In this document: piece after piece, positions 42,481 to 50,757 of the stretch
Position numbering within the stretch: the first letter of the stretch is position 1
Layout: every line of letters begins with the position of its first letter
Origin: Plantibacter sp. ME-Dv--P-122b
GTDB taxonomy: Bacteria > Actinomycetota > Actinomycetes > Actinomycetales > Microbacteriaceae
Assembly (NCBI RefSeq): GCF_030209375.1
Contig: NZ_JARVSC010000001.1
Coordinates: forward strand, 186,001-250,000
DNA length: 64,000 nt
Direction: 5' to 3'
Position numbers and translations under genes: made by a program
The notes under the pieces: generated by a model
Told to the model about the DNA's origin: nothing
The model's input: the letters and a program-made list of their open reading frames with translations, nothing else
The model's database searches: none

Positions 42481-42486
42481 ATCGTA
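42481..42486 (-). promoter_or_regulatory. -10 hexamer of the YhgE-operon TetR gene
   Basis: TACGAT, 7 bp before ATG 42473, 17 bp from TTGCAC. Confidence 0.75.
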
Positions 42487-42491
42487 CTATC

Positions 42492-42509
42492 TTGCACAGC
42501 GGTGTGCAA
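42492..42509. promoter_or_regulatory. TetR operator of the YhgE operon
   Basis: Perfect inverted repeat TTGCACA-GCGG-TGTGCAA. On the minus strand its outer TTGCAC is the -35, 17 bp from the TACGAT -10. It is also 78 bp upstream of the divergent DUF3151 -10. Confidence 0.85.
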
Positions 42510-42586
42510 TATCGACGTCGACGGATGCGGCGAGCTCTCAGCGAGGGCTGCCAGCTTCCTCCCACGCCAGGCCCCGGGAACGGAGC

Positions 42587-42592
42587 TATGGT
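42587..42592 (+). promoter_or_regulatory. -10 hexamer of the DUF3151 gene
   Basis: TATGGT, 6 bp before ATG 42599. Confidence 0.65.
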
Positions 42593-42598
42593 TGAACG

Positions 42599-43075
42599 AT
42601 GACCGGTGAGAATCTGATGGCAACCCCTCCGACACTGCTGCCGGACGACAGCGCCACCGATGCCGAGTTCCACGCGGCCGTCGGTTCGATCGAAGCGCTG
42701 GCGGACCTCCTCGCGGCCCATCCTCGCTCCTCGCTCGGCTGGGCACTCCTCGCCGACGCGGTCCACGACCCCCAGTCGCCGATCCCCGGCTACGCGGCCG
42801 CACGGGTCGGGTACCACCGCGGCCTGGACTCGCTCCGTGCCGCCGGCTGGCGCGGTCAGGGCCCGATCCCGTGGTCGCACGCGCCGAACCGCGGGGTGCT
42901 GCGCTCGCTCTACGCGCTCCGCCGCTCCGCGAAGGCGATCGGCGAGACCGAAGAGGTCGAGCGTCTCGACACCTTCCTGCGTGAGGCCGACCCCACGGCG
43001 TCCGAGGAGATCGAGTACCTCGTCGCGGCGGCGGCCCCGCCGACCTCCGCGATCGTCATCCTCGGCTCCGACTAG
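42599..43075 (+). CDS. DUF3151 family protein
   Basis: A 158-residue soluble protein typical of actinobacterial DUF3151: an N-terminal acidic part, helices with SSLGWALLADAVHDPQSP, YAAARVGYHRGLDSLRAAGW, and the signature WSHAPNRGVLRSLYALRRSA. Function unknown. In many relatives it sits near purA, as here. ATG at 42599 is 6 bp after TATGGT (42587-42592), a leaderless promoter. Its TAG is immediately followed by a TTCGACAGGCTCAGGGACC-type repeat. Confidence 0.88.
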   Translation: MTGENLMATPPTLLPDDSATDAEFHAAVGSIEALADLLAAHPRSSLGWALLADAVHDPQSPIPGYAAARVGYHRGLDSLRAAGWRGQGPIPWSHAPNRGVLRSLYALRRSAKAIGETEEVERLDTFLREADPTASEEIEYLVAAAAPPTSAIVILGSD

Positions 43076-43118
43076 CCCTTCGACAGGCTCAGGGACCGGG
43101 GCGCGGCTCAGGGACCGA
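43075..43118. repeat. TTCGACAGGCTCAGGGACC-type repeat
   Basis: GCCCTTCGACAGGCTCAGGG followed by ACCGGGGCGCGG and a second CTCAGGGACCG. It fills the whole gap between the convergent DUF3151 and HAD genes, touching the DUF3151 stop codon. Confidence 0.8.
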
Positions 43119-43122
43119 CGCC

Positions 43123-43875
43123 CTACAGGCCGAGCGACTCCAGGTACGCCGCCGTGTCCTGCCAGCCGTGCACGGCCACCGACGGCACCCCGAGCGCGAG
43201 CACCGGGTAGTCGTTGCCGCCCTCGTCGAGACGGTCGCCGACGAAGACCATCTCCGCCAACGGGATGCCCGTGTGCTCGGCGAGTCGCGTCATGCCGAAC
43301 GCCTTGTCGACACCCGCCATGGTGATGTCGACGGAGGTCGAGCCGCCGGAGCGGACCTCGAGGTCGGGGAGCTGCGCCTGCACGGCGGCGCGCAGCGACT
43401 CCTTCTTCGCGCCGTCGGGGTCCCAGGCGGTCTTCTCGGCGACGGGCGCGGCCTGTCCGAGGGCGGAGAAGGTGATCTGCGAGCCGCGGTCCTCGAGGAT
43501 CGGACCCCAGGTCTCGTCGGCCCAGAGGCCGAGTCGCTTGGCCTCGGTCTCGAGCGCGCCCATCGCGCGTGCCTTCTGGTCGTCGGTGAGGTCGTGCTTG
43601 TAGACGGTGACCCACTCGGCGCCGTCGAAGCGGTCGTATCGCGTGCCGCAGGTGGGCATGAGGTGCAGTCGGCCGAGGGCCTCGGGTGACGCGGCTCCGA
43701 GCCGGTCGAGCACCTGGTTCTGGAACTGCGCGATCTGGCCGCCCGAGATGATGCACACCGAGGTGCGTTCGAGGAGCGCGACGAAGAGTTCGGCCATGCG
43801 AGGGTCGAGCGCGGACTTCGACGGGGCGAGGGTGTCGTCGAGGTCGAAGGCGACGAGGCGCGGCAGGGAGGTCAT
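43123..43875 (-). CDS. HAD-IIB family phosphatase, phosphomannomutase/Cof-like
   Basis: Hydrolase of 250 residues. Motif I is VAFDLDDTLAPSKSALD, motif II CIISGGQIAQF, the Lys is in GVDKAFGMTRLAEH, and motif IV is VFVGDRLDEGGNDYPVLALG. The C2-type cap sits between motifs II and III and begins LMPTCGTRYDRFDG. This arrangement is usual for sugar-phosphate phosphatases, and the GTRYDRFDG segment resembles eukaryotic-type phosphomannomutase. ATG at 43875 with GGAACCC before it. Substrate unknown. Confidence 0.88.
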   Translation of the reverse strand: MTSLPRLVAFDLDDTLAPSKSALDPRMAELFVALLERTSVCIISGGQIAQFQNQVLDRLGAASPEALGRLHLMPTCGTRYDRFDGAEWVTVYKHDLTDDQKARAMGALETEAKRLGLWADETWGPILEDRGSQITFSALGQAAPVAEKTAWDPDGAKKESLRAAVQAQLPDLEVRSGGSTSVDITMAGVDKAFGMTRLAEHTGIPLAEMVFVGDRLDEGGNDYPVLALGVPSVAVHGWQDTAAYLESLGL

Positions 43876-44006
43876 GGGTTCCGTTCGGTCGGTCGAGAGG
43901 ACGGTCGTCGAGGGCGATCGGCAGGCAGGACGGCCGCCCGAGGCCTGAACATCCCCTCATGGTATCGAGCGCAGCCGAGGACTCGGTGCCCGTGACCCTC
44001 CTCCGG

Positions 44007-44127
44007 TACGATGGAGGGGTGCGTGCACGAGACGCCCGCCCGCAGAGGGTGGGCGTCCGGCCTGTCAGGGCGTGGTTCCTCAGCGGATCCGCCGGGCACA
44101 CGAGAATCCGGAAGGGGCGGCATCCAG
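44007..44127 (+). promoter_or_regulatory. purA promoter and leader with hairpin
   Basis: TACGAT at 44007-44012 is a good -10, giving a leader of about 110 nt. A hairpin with arms GACGCCC (44031-44037) and GGGCGTC (44051-44057) plus inner CCC/GGG lies in it. A GTG at 44019, 6 bp after the -10, opens a 60-codon frame that overlaps the start of purA. Confidence 0.5.
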
Positions 44128-45414
44128 ATGCCAGCAATCGTGATCGTCGGCGCCCAGTGGGGCGACGAAGGCAAGGGGAAGGCCACCGACCTGCTCGGTG
44201 ACCGCATCGACTACGTCGTGAAGTTCAACGGCGGCAACAACGCGGGGCACACGGTCGTCATCGGTGACGAGAAGTACGCGCTCCACCTCCTGCCGTCCGG
44301 CATCCTGACGAACGGCGTCGTCCCCGTCATCTCCAACGGCGTCGTCATCGACATCGAGGTGCTGTTCCACGAGCTCGAGGCGCTCCAGGCCCGCGGCATC
44401 GACGTCTCGCGCCTCCTCGTGAGCGCCAACGCGCACGTCATCACCCAGTACCACCGCACCATCGACAAGGTGACGGAGCGCTTCCTCGGCAAGCGCCAGA
44501 TCGGCACCACCGGCCGTGGCATCGGCCCGGCCTACGCCGACAAGATCAACCGCGTCGGCATCCGCATCCAGGACCTCTTCGACGAGAACATCCTGCGTCA
44601 GAAGGTCGAGGGCGCCCTCGACCAGAAGAACCACCTGCTGGTCAAGGTCTTCAACCGCCGCGCGATCACGGTCGACGAGATCGTGGCCGACCTCCTCGCC
44701 TACGCCGAGCGACTCCGCCCGATGGTGGCCGACACCGCGCTCGTGCTGAACGAGGCGCTCGACGACGGCAAGATCGTCCTCTTCGAGGGCGGCCAGGCCA
44801 CGATGCTCGACGTCGACCACGGCACCTACCCCTTCGTCACCTCCTCCAACGCGACCTCGGGTGGTGCGGCCACCGGCTCCGGTGTCGCCCCGAACCGCCT
44901 CGACCGCGTCATCGGCATCGTCAAGGCCTACACGACCCGCGTCGGCGCCGGCCCGTTCCCGACCGAGCTGTTCGACGAGTCCGGCGACTACCTCCGCTCG
45001 AAGGGCTTCGAGTTCGGCACGACGACCGGCCGTCCGCGTCGCGTCGGCTGGTACGACGCCCCGATCGCCCGGTACGCGGCGCGCATCAACGGTGTCACCG
45101 ACTTCGTCCTGACGAAGCTCGACATCCTCGACGACCTCGCCACCATCCCGGTGTGCGTGGCCTACGAGGTCGACGGCGTCCGGGTCGACGAGGTGCCGGT
45201 CTCGCAGACCGACTTCCACCACGCCGTCCCGGTCTACGAGGAGTTCCCCGGCTGGCAGGAGGACATCACCGGTGTCCGCCGCTTCGAGGACCTCCCGAAG
45301 AACGCGCAGGACTACGTGCTGGCGCTCGAGGCGATGAGCGGTTCGCGCATCTCCGCGATCGGTGTGGGTCCCGGCCGCGACGCGATCGTCGTGCGTCACG
45401 ACCTCGTCGACTGA
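44128..45414 (+). CDS. purA: Adenylosuccinate synthetase
   Basis: Joins IMP and aspartate with GTP, the first committed step to AMP. 428 residues, normal length. Motifs: N-terminal P-loop [17 protein letters not shown], the IMP region [47 protein letters not shown] and the C-terminal [14 protein letters not shown] at 44128 ([12 protein letters not shown]) is the conserved start; GGAAGGGG lies 10-16 bp upstream. A 110-nt leader separates it from the promoter. Confidence 0.97.
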   Translation: MPAIVIVGAQWGDEGKGKATDLLGDRIDYVVKFNGGNNAGHTVVIGDEKYALHLLPSGILTNGVVPVISNGVVIDIEVLFHELEALQARGIDVSRLLVSANAHVITQYHRTIDKVTERFLGKRQIGTTGRGIGPAYADKINRVGIRIQDLFDENILRQKVEGALDQKNHLLVKVFNRRAITVDEIVADLLAYAERLRPMVADTALVLNEALDDGKIVLFEGGQATMLDVDHGTYPFVTSSNATSGGAATGSGVAPNRLDRVIGIVKAYTTRVGAGPFPTELFDESGDYLRSKGFEFGTTTGRPRRVGWYDAPIARYAARINGVTDFVLTKLDILDDLATIPVCVAYEVDGVRVDEVPVSQTDFHHAVPVYEEFPGWQEDITGVRRFEDLPKNAQDYVLALEAMSGSRISAIGVGPGRDAIVVRHDLVD

Positions 45415-45447
45415 TCCGAACAGCGAACGACGGGCGTCGAACGCACC

Positions 45448-45741
45448 ATGGTGGACGAATCCAGTCAGCCGTCCCTGCCCGGGCTGCCACCGGTCGAGGA
45501 ACTCACGACCGGTGCGGCCAGGCCACGACCGATGGTGCGTGCCGCGCGTGACGCCGGCGCGCTCGACCCGCGGGTCCGGCGCGCCCTGGCGACCCTCGAC
45601 GACGATCCCGACCTCTCGCTCGTCACCCTCGCGAACGCGCTCGGGATCACCCGCGCGACGCTCATCCGGATCGTGCGTGAGGCGATCGGCATGACCCCGA
45701 AGGAGTACGCGGCCGGCGTCCGTGCCCGCCGCACCTCCTGA
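45448..45741 (+). CDS. Small protein with one AraC-like helix-turn-helix
   Basis: A 97-residue protein. The first half is Pro/Leu/Arg-rich and likely disordered. The second half carries SLVTLANALGITRATLIRIV, a helix-turn-helix, followed by GMTPKEYAAGVRARR, which looks like the closing motif of AraC-family DNA-binding domains (full-length ones have two HTH units; here one is seen). It starts 34 bp after purA and may be co-transcribed with it. ATG at 45448; a GTG at the next codon is an alternative. DNA binding is likely, target unknown. Confidence 0.65.
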   Translation: MVDESSQPSLPGLPPVEELTTGAARPRPMVRAARDAGALDPRVRRALATLDDDPDLSLVTLANALGITRATLIRIVREAIGMTPKEYAAGVRARRTS

Positions 45742-45783
45742 CCGGGCGCCGGTGCGAGGCGGCGCAGGTGGGAGACTGTGGGG

Positions 45784-46899
45784 GTGAGCGACGACAACCC
45801 CTACCTCCTGCTCGGTTCCTACACCTCGGAGGCCGACGGCACCGGTGCCGGCATCAGCCTGCTGCGTCAGGACGAGGCGGGCACCCTCCGCCTCGTGCAG
45901 TCGTCGGAGGCCCAGTCGCCGTCCTTCCTCACCCTGCACCCGACGCTCCCGATCGTCTACGCGGCGAGCGAGTCGACCGGGGCCGTCGAAGCGTTCAAAC
46001 GCTCCGGTGAGTTCGGGCTCGCGCCGTTCGGCAAGCCCATCGAAGCCGGTGACTCGGTGTGTCACGTCGCGACGGTCCCCGGTGCCGACGTCCTCATCGC
46101 GAGTTGCTACGGCGACGGTCGGGTCGTGACCGTCCCGCTCGCGGAGAACGCGGCGTTCGCCGGCGACCCGCGTCTCGGCGAGGCGTCGGTCGACCCGTGG
46201 GCGTCGCCCACCGCGCTTGCTGCGGAGTCCGCGGACGCGGGTGAGGACGCGCTCACGCTCCTCGCGCTGGAGGCAGCTGTCGGCGAGGCGCTGCCGTCCC
46301 GACCGTCGCGCGCGCATGCCTCGGCGCTCCTCCCGGACGGCCGCATCGCGACCACCGATCTCGGCCACGACACGGTCCGCATCTGGCAGCTCCGTGGGTC
46401 GCGGTTGGTGCTCGACCACACCGTCGTGTTCCCGCGCGGCACGGGTCCGCGACACCTCGTCGTCCACCCGAGCGGGCACCTCCACGTCATCACCGAGTAC
46501 TCGGTCGAGGCCTTCACGCTCGGTGTCGACGGCACCGACGGGCACTGGCACATCCTCGCGGCGACCGTCGCCACCTCGGAGGGCGTGTCCGAGGGGGACA
46601 CGGGTGCCGAGATCAGCCTCGCCGCCTCGCGGGAGCAGCTGCACGTCGGCGTCCGCGGGAGCGACCGCATCGCCACCTTGCGCGTCACCGGCGACGGTTC
46701 GCGGGTCGAGGCCGTGGCCGACGTCGAGTGCGGCGGGACGATGCCGCGCCACCACCGGGAGTCGGGTCGCTTCCTGCACGTCGCGAACCAGCTGTCGAAC
46801 TCCATCGCGAGCTTCCGGCTCGACGAGCGCACGGGGGTCCCGACGACGCTCCTCGGGACGCTCGACGCCGGTTCGCCGACCTGCCTCATCCTCGCCTGA
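45784..46899 (+). CDS. Lactonase-family beta-propeller protein (6-phosphogluconolactonase-like)
   Basis: A 371-residue seven-bladed propeller of the lactonase/YbhE family. Blade-type motifs include LLLGSYTSEADGTGAGISLL, SPSFLTLHPTLPIVYAASES, GTGPRHLVVHPSGHLHVITE and MPRHHRESGRFLHVANQLSN, where Arg and His lie in the usual active pocket. It may hydrolyse 6-phosphogluconolactone or another lactone. The GTG at 45784 is preferred over one two codons earlier because GAGACT lies 6 bp before it, a weak match to the leaderless pattern. Confidence 0.85.
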   Translation: MSDDNPYLLLGSYTSEADGTGAGISLLRQDEAGTLRLVQSSEAQSPSFLTLHPTLPIVYAASESTGAVEAFKRSGEFGLAPFGKPIEAGDSVCHVATVPGADVLIASCYGDGRVVTVPLAENAAFAGDPRLGEASVDPWASPTALAAESADAGEDALTLLALEAAVGEALPSRPSRAHASALLPDGRIATTDLGHDTVRIWQLRGSRLVLDHTVVFPRGTGPRHLVVHPSGHLHVITEYSVEAFTLGVDGTDGHWHILAATVATSEGVSEGDTGAEISLAASREQLHVGVRGSDRIATLRVTGDGSRVEAVADVECGGTMPRHHRESGRFLHVANQLSNSIASFRLDERTGVPTTLLGTLDAGSPTCLILA

Positions 46900-46936
46900 C
46901 CGCGAGACTGGTCCTCGCGCGACGCCCGCCACCGGA

Positions 46937-46942
46937 TACGGT
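46937..46942 (+). promoter_or_regulatory. -10 hexamer of the GNAT gene
   Basis: TACGGT, 6 bp before GTG 46949. Confidence 0.65.
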
Positions 46943-46948
46943 GGAACG

Positions 46949-47581
46949 GTGACTGCACGACGCCCTGAGCCCCGTCCCATCGACGGCCGGACCATCCGCC
47001 TCGAACCGCTGGACCGCGCGCACTATCCGGAGCTGTTCACGGCGATCGCGCACCCGGAGGTCTTCGCCGGCGGCTACGGGGGCGGACCCGAGGGCTTGCC
47101 GACGACGCAGGCCGAGTTCGACGCCTTCGCCGACGGCTACTTCACGACCGGCGTACGCAACACCTACGTCATCCGGCTCGTCGGCGGCGAGCACGACGGA
47201 CTCCTCGTCGGCACCTCCACGCTCGGCGACTTCGACGAGCCGGGGGAGGCCGCCCACCTCGGCTGGACGGCCTACGACCCGCGCGTCTGGGGCACCGCCG
47301 TCAACGCCGAGACGAAGCTGCTGCTCCTCGGTCTCGCCTTCGACGCGGGCTTCGGCCGGGTGAAGATCCAGGCCGACGAACGCAACGAGCGCTCGCGCAC
47401 CGCCATCCTGCGTCTCGGGGCCACGTTCGAGGGGCTCATCCGCCGCGACAAGCAGCGGGCCGACGGCACCTGGCGGACTACCGCGCTGTTCTCCGTGATC
47501 GCCGAGGAGTGGCCCGAGGTCCGGGCCGGCCTCGAGGAGCGCCTCGCCAGGAGCCCCGGCCCCGTCGCGCTCCGCGGCTGA
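46949..47581 (+). CDS. GNAT N-acetyltransferase, RimJ/RimL-like
   Basis: Acetyltransferase of 210 residues. The fold is seen from IRLEPLDRAHYPELFTAI, the central strand AAHLGWTAYDPRVWGTAVNA, the acetyl-CoA loop region and NERSRTAILRLGATFEGLI, the closing motif of the RimJ group. It may modify ribosomal protein, other protein N-termini or small amines. GTG at 46949 follows TACGGT (46937-46942) after 6 bp, a leaderless promoter; the longer upstream frame is a shadow of the lactonase gene. A repeat lies just after the stop. Confidence 0.9.
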   Translation: MTARRPEPRPIDGRTIRLEPLDRAHYPELFTAIAHPEVFAGGYGGGPEGLPTTQAEFDAFADGYFTTGVRNTYVIRLVGGEHDGLLVGTSTLGDFDEPGEAAHLGWTAYDPRVWGTAVNAETKLLLLGLAFDAGFGRVKIQADERNERSRTAILRLGATFEGLIRRDKQRADGTWRTTALFSVIAEEWPEVRAGLEERLARSPGPVALRG

Positions 47582-47603
47582 CGCGGTCCCGGATCCCCCT
47601 CGC

Positions 47604-47696
47604 CCGGTCCCTGAGCCCCCTCGCCCGGTCCCTGAGCCTGTCGAAGGGCGGTCCTCCTGGTGCCGCCGCACCTGCCCTTCGACAGGCTCAGGGACC
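47604..47696. repeat. TTCGACAGGCTCAGGGACC-type repeats forming a long hairpin
   Basis: A partial copy at about 47604 is followed by two copies in opposite orientation: arms 47627-47649 and 47674-47696, 23 bp perfect, with a 24-nt loop. It lies 22 bp after the GNAT stop and could end transcription. The remaining gap to the lipoprotein gene at 47856 shows no gene. Confidence 0.85.
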
Positions 47697-47855
47697 AGAG
47701 GTGGGCCTGGGCGATGGCGACGGGCACTGTTCACCTGTGCGACACCGGCAGGCCCCGATCGCGCTACGTCGCGACCCTAGCTTGTCCTCCAGACGACGGA
47801 CGCGGTATCCGACGGCCCGACAGCACGGGCGGCCGCCGACGTCACTGGAGGAACC

Positions 47856-48980
47856 GTGAACACCAGGCGTATGACCGCCCTCGCCCTCGTCGCGCTCGCA
47901 GCGACCGCGCTCACCGCATGCTCCGCCGGAGCGGACACCGGAGCCGGCTCCGACGTCGACGCCACGAAGGCGACCTCCGCCGAGGACTTCGGCGGGATGG
48001 ACGCGCTCGTCGAGGCGGCGAAGGCCGAGGGCCAGCTGAACGTCATCGCCCTCCCCGACACCTGGGCGAACTACGGGAAGATCATCTCCGCGTTCGAGGA
48101 CAAGTACGACATCACGGTCAACTCGGCAGACCCCGACGTCTCGAGCGCCGAGGAGATCACGGCCGCGAAGAACCAGCAGGGTCAGGACACCGCTCCCGAC
48201 GTCTTCGACCTCGGCTCCGCCGTCGCACTCGACAACCTCGACCAGTTCGCGCCGTACCAGGTCGCCAACTGGGACGACATCCCCGAGGGCTCGAAGGAGA
48301 AGACCGGGCTGTGGGTCTACGACTACACCGGCCTCGTCTCCATCGGCTACGACGCGGACGCCGTCCCCGCTCCGAAGTCGCTCGACGACCTCCTCGGCTC
48401 CGAGTTCGCGGGCAAGGTCGCGCTGAATGGCGACCCGACCCAGGCCGGTGCCGCCGCAGCCGGCGTCTACCTCGCCGCCCTCCAGTCCGGTGGTTCGGCC
48501 GACGACATCCAGCCCGGCGTCGACTTCTTCCAGAAGCTCAACCAGGCCGGCAACTTCCTGCCCCTCGACCCGACCCCCGCGACCATCGCCTCGGGTGAGA
48601 CCCCCGTCGTGATCGACTGGAGCTACAACAACCTCGCCGCGGCGACCGAGAACGAGGGCCAACGCAACTGGAAGACCACCGTCCTCCCGGGCTCGGCCGT
48701 CGGCAGCTACTACAACCAGGCCATCAACGTGGACGCCCCGCACCCCGCGGCCGCGCGACTCTGGCAGGAGTTCATCTTCAGCCCTGAGGCGCAGAACCTG
48801 TACCTCGCGGCCGGCGCGTACCCGTCGACCCTCGCCGCGATGGTCGAGGCCGACACCGTCGATCAGCAGGCCCTCGACGCCGTAGGCGAGATGCCCGCCG
48901 ACCTCGTGCAGTTCACGCCCGAGCAGACCGAGCAGGCCACCTCGCTGCTCGCCGAGAAGTGGGCGGCAGCGATCTCCTGA
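47856..48980 (+). CDS. ABC importer substrate-binding lipoprotein (PotD/Fbp type)
   Basis: Lipoprotein of 374 residues: RRMTALALVALAATALTAC gives signal and lipobox LTAC. The mature domain is a class-D binding protein of the spermidine/putrescine, iron(III), thiamine and phosphonate group, with EGQLNVIALPDTWANYGKII, APDVFDLGSAVALDNL and WVYDYTGLVSIGYDAD. GTG at 47856 has CTGGAGG upstream. First gene of a four-gene operon with 1-4 bp overlaps. Ligand cannot be named; acidic and aromatic residues such as DWSYNN would suit a polyamine. Confidence 0.9.
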   Translation: MNTRRMTALALVALAATALTACSAGADTGAGSDVDATKATSAEDFGGMDALVEAAKAEGQLNVIALPDTWANYGKIISAFEDKYDITVNSADPDVSSAEEITAAKNQQGQDTAPDVFDLGSAVALDNLDQFAPYQVANWDDIPEGSKEKTGLWVYDYTGLVSIGYDADAVPAPKSLDDLLGSEFAGKVALNGDPTQAGAAAAGVYLAALQSGGSADDIQPGVDFFQKLNQAGNFLPLDPTPATIASGETPVVIDWSYNNLAAATENEGQRNWKTTVLPGSAVGSYYNQAINVDAPHPAAARLWQEFIFSPEAQNLYLAAGAYPSTLAAMVEADTVDQQALDAVGEMPADLVQFTPEQTEQATSLLAEKWAAAIS

Positions 48981-49948
48981 TGAGTGCCTCCGCCACCCGG
49001 CGGAGTGAGGCGGGGTCGGCACACGCCGGCCCCGCCGTCTCGCTCCCGCCGACCGACGCCTCGGACGCCTCGGCCGAACCCGCCGCGGCGCGCCCCCGCC
49101 GCCGTCCGCGCTGGGCGCTCCTCGGCCTGACGCCGTTCGCCCTGTACACCCTGCTCTTCCTCGCGGTCCCGACGTTCCTCGCCCTCGCCACCGGCTTCTT
49201 CGACGGCGACGGCGCGTTCACGCTCGACAACCTCACGGCGCTCGCCGAACCGGCGGTCCTCGGGGCCTTCGCCAGCTCCTTCTGGGTCTCCGCCGTCACC
49301 GCGGTCGCCGGAGCCGTCATCGGAGCCCTCGTCTGCTACGCGCTCCTCGCGGTCCGACCCGACGGGCTCATCCGCACCGTCGTCGATGCGGCCTCGAGCG
49401 TCCTCGCCCAGTTCGGCGGCGTCATGCTCGCCTTCGCCTTCATCGCGACCATCGGCATCCAGGGCCTCGTGACCGTGTTCCTCAAGGACCGCCTCGGGGT
49501 CGACCTCTTCGCCGACGGCGTCTGGCTCTACCAGGTCCCAGGCCTCCTGCTGCCGTACCTGTACTTCCAGGTGCCGCTCATGGTCATCACCTTCATGCCC
49601 GCGATGGAGGGGTTGAAGCGGACCTGGTCCGAGGCGAACGCGACCCTCGGCGGCACGCGCTTCACCTATTGGACCCGCATCGCGATGCCGATCCTCGCGC
49701 CCTCCTTCCTCGGGTCGCTCCTGCTGCTGTTCGCGAACGCGTTCTCGAGCTATGCGACCGCCGCCGCGCTCATCAGCCAGGGCGCGCAGATCGTGCCGCT
49801 GCAGATCCGCGGCGCGCTCATCAGCGAGACCGTCCTCGGCCGGGAGAACCTCGCCGGTTCGCTCGCGATCGGGATGATCGTCGTGATGGTCGTCATGATG
49901 ACGGCCTACTCCGCCCTGCAGGCGCGGACGGAACGGTGGCAGCGATGA
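48980..49948 (+). CDS. ABC importer permease 1 (PotB type)
   Basis: Permease of 322 residues. About 45 Ala/Pro/Arg-rich residues precede six hydrophobic segments starting at WALLGLTPFALYTLLFLAVP. The ATPase-contact loop is SEANATLGGTRFTYWTRIAM. Start ATG overlaps the binding-protein stop by one base (TGATG). Works with the second permease as a heterodimer. Confidence 0.92.
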   Translation: MSASATRRSEAGSAHAGPAVSLPPTDASDASAEPAAARPRRRPRWALLGLTPFALYTLLFLAVPTFLALATGFFDGDGAFTLDNLTALAEPAVLGAFASSFWVSAVTAVAGAVIGALVCYALLAVRPDGLIRTVVDAASSVLAQFGGVMLAFAFIATIGIQGLVTVFLKDRLGVDLFADGVWLYQVPGLLLPYLYFQVPLMVITFMPAMEGLKRTWSEANATLGGTRFTYWTRIAMPILAPSFLGSLLLLFANAFSSYATAAALISQGAQIVPLQIRGALISETVLGRENLAGSLAIGMIVVMVVMMTAYSALQARTERWQR

Positions 49949-50757
49949 GCGCCGTCCGCGACTCGGCCACGCCATCGAAGCTCACCAGCCGGATCATCCT
50001 CGTCGTCGTCGCGGTGGTGTTCGCCGTCCCGATCCTGTCGATGGTCGAGTTCACCCTGCGCGCCGGGATCGACGGCGGCCACGACCTCGGCCACTGGGCC
50101 GCGATCCTCGACCCGGAGAACTCGCGGAAGTACCGGGTGCTCTTCCAGGGCATCGGCAACTCCGTCGTGCTCGCCGCGGTGACCGTATTGATCGTCGTGG
50201 TGCTCCTGTTGCCGGCCATGATCGTCGTCAAGCTCCGCTTCCCGAGGCTGCAGCGCGTCCTCGAGTTCGTCTGCATCATCCCGATCACCGTCCCGGCCAT
50301 CGTGCTCGTCGTCGGACTCGCACCGGTCTACTCCGTCGTGGCCAGGCTGCTCGGCAGTGCGCCGTGGACGCTCGCGTTCGCGTACGGGATCACCGTACTG
50401 CCCTACGCCTACCGGGCGATCGCCGCGAACCTGCAGTCGGTCGACGTCGGCACCCTCGCCGAGGCCGCGCGCACGCTCGGCGCCGGCTGGGGGACCGTCC
50501 TCGTCCGCGTCCTGCTGCCCAATCTGCGCCGCGGCGTGCTGACGGCGTCGGTCATCTCGGTCGCCGTCGTCCTCGGTGAGTACACGATCGCCTCGCTCCT
50601 CGGACGCAACACGCTGCAGACCTCGCTCGTGCAGGTGTCGAAGAGCGACCCCTTCGTCGCGGTGGCCTTCGCGCTCCTGGCGCTCGCCTTCGCCTTCGTC
50701 CTGCTGTTCATCATCGGCCGCGTCGGATCGATCCGACGCATCAGGGAGACACCATGA
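49945..50757 (+). CDS. ABC importer permease 2 (PotC type)
   Basis: Permease of 270 residues with six hydrophobic segments beginning IILVVVAVVFAVPILSMVEF and contact loop EAARTLGAGWGTVLVRVLLP. ATG at 49945 overlaps permease 1 by 4 bp and its own stop overlaps the ATPase start by 4 bp, so all four proteins are made in step. Confidence 0.92.
   Translation: MSAVRDSATPSKLTSRIILVVVAVVFAVPILSMVEFTLRAGIDGGHDLGHWAAILDPENSRKYRVLFQGIGNSVVLAAVTVLIVVVLLLPAMIVVKLRFPRLQRVLEFVCIIPITVPAIVLVVGLAPVYSVVARLLGSAPWTLAFAYGITVLPYAYRAIAANLQSVDVGTLAEAARTLGAGWGTVLVRVLLPNLRRGVLTASVISVAVVLGEYTIASLLGRNTLQTSLVQVSKSDPFVAVAFALLALAFAFVLLFIIGRVGSIRRIRETP

Noticed and set aside
44080-46995. A 971-codon minus-strand frame across purA, the HTH gene and the lactonase gene.
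   Set aside because: It is antisense to purA and lactonase sequences with clear family motifs and has no motif of its own.
46217-47581. A 454-codon frame ending as the GNAT protein.
   Set aside because: The upstream part is a shadow of the lactonase; the GTG at 46949 has a leaderless promoter.
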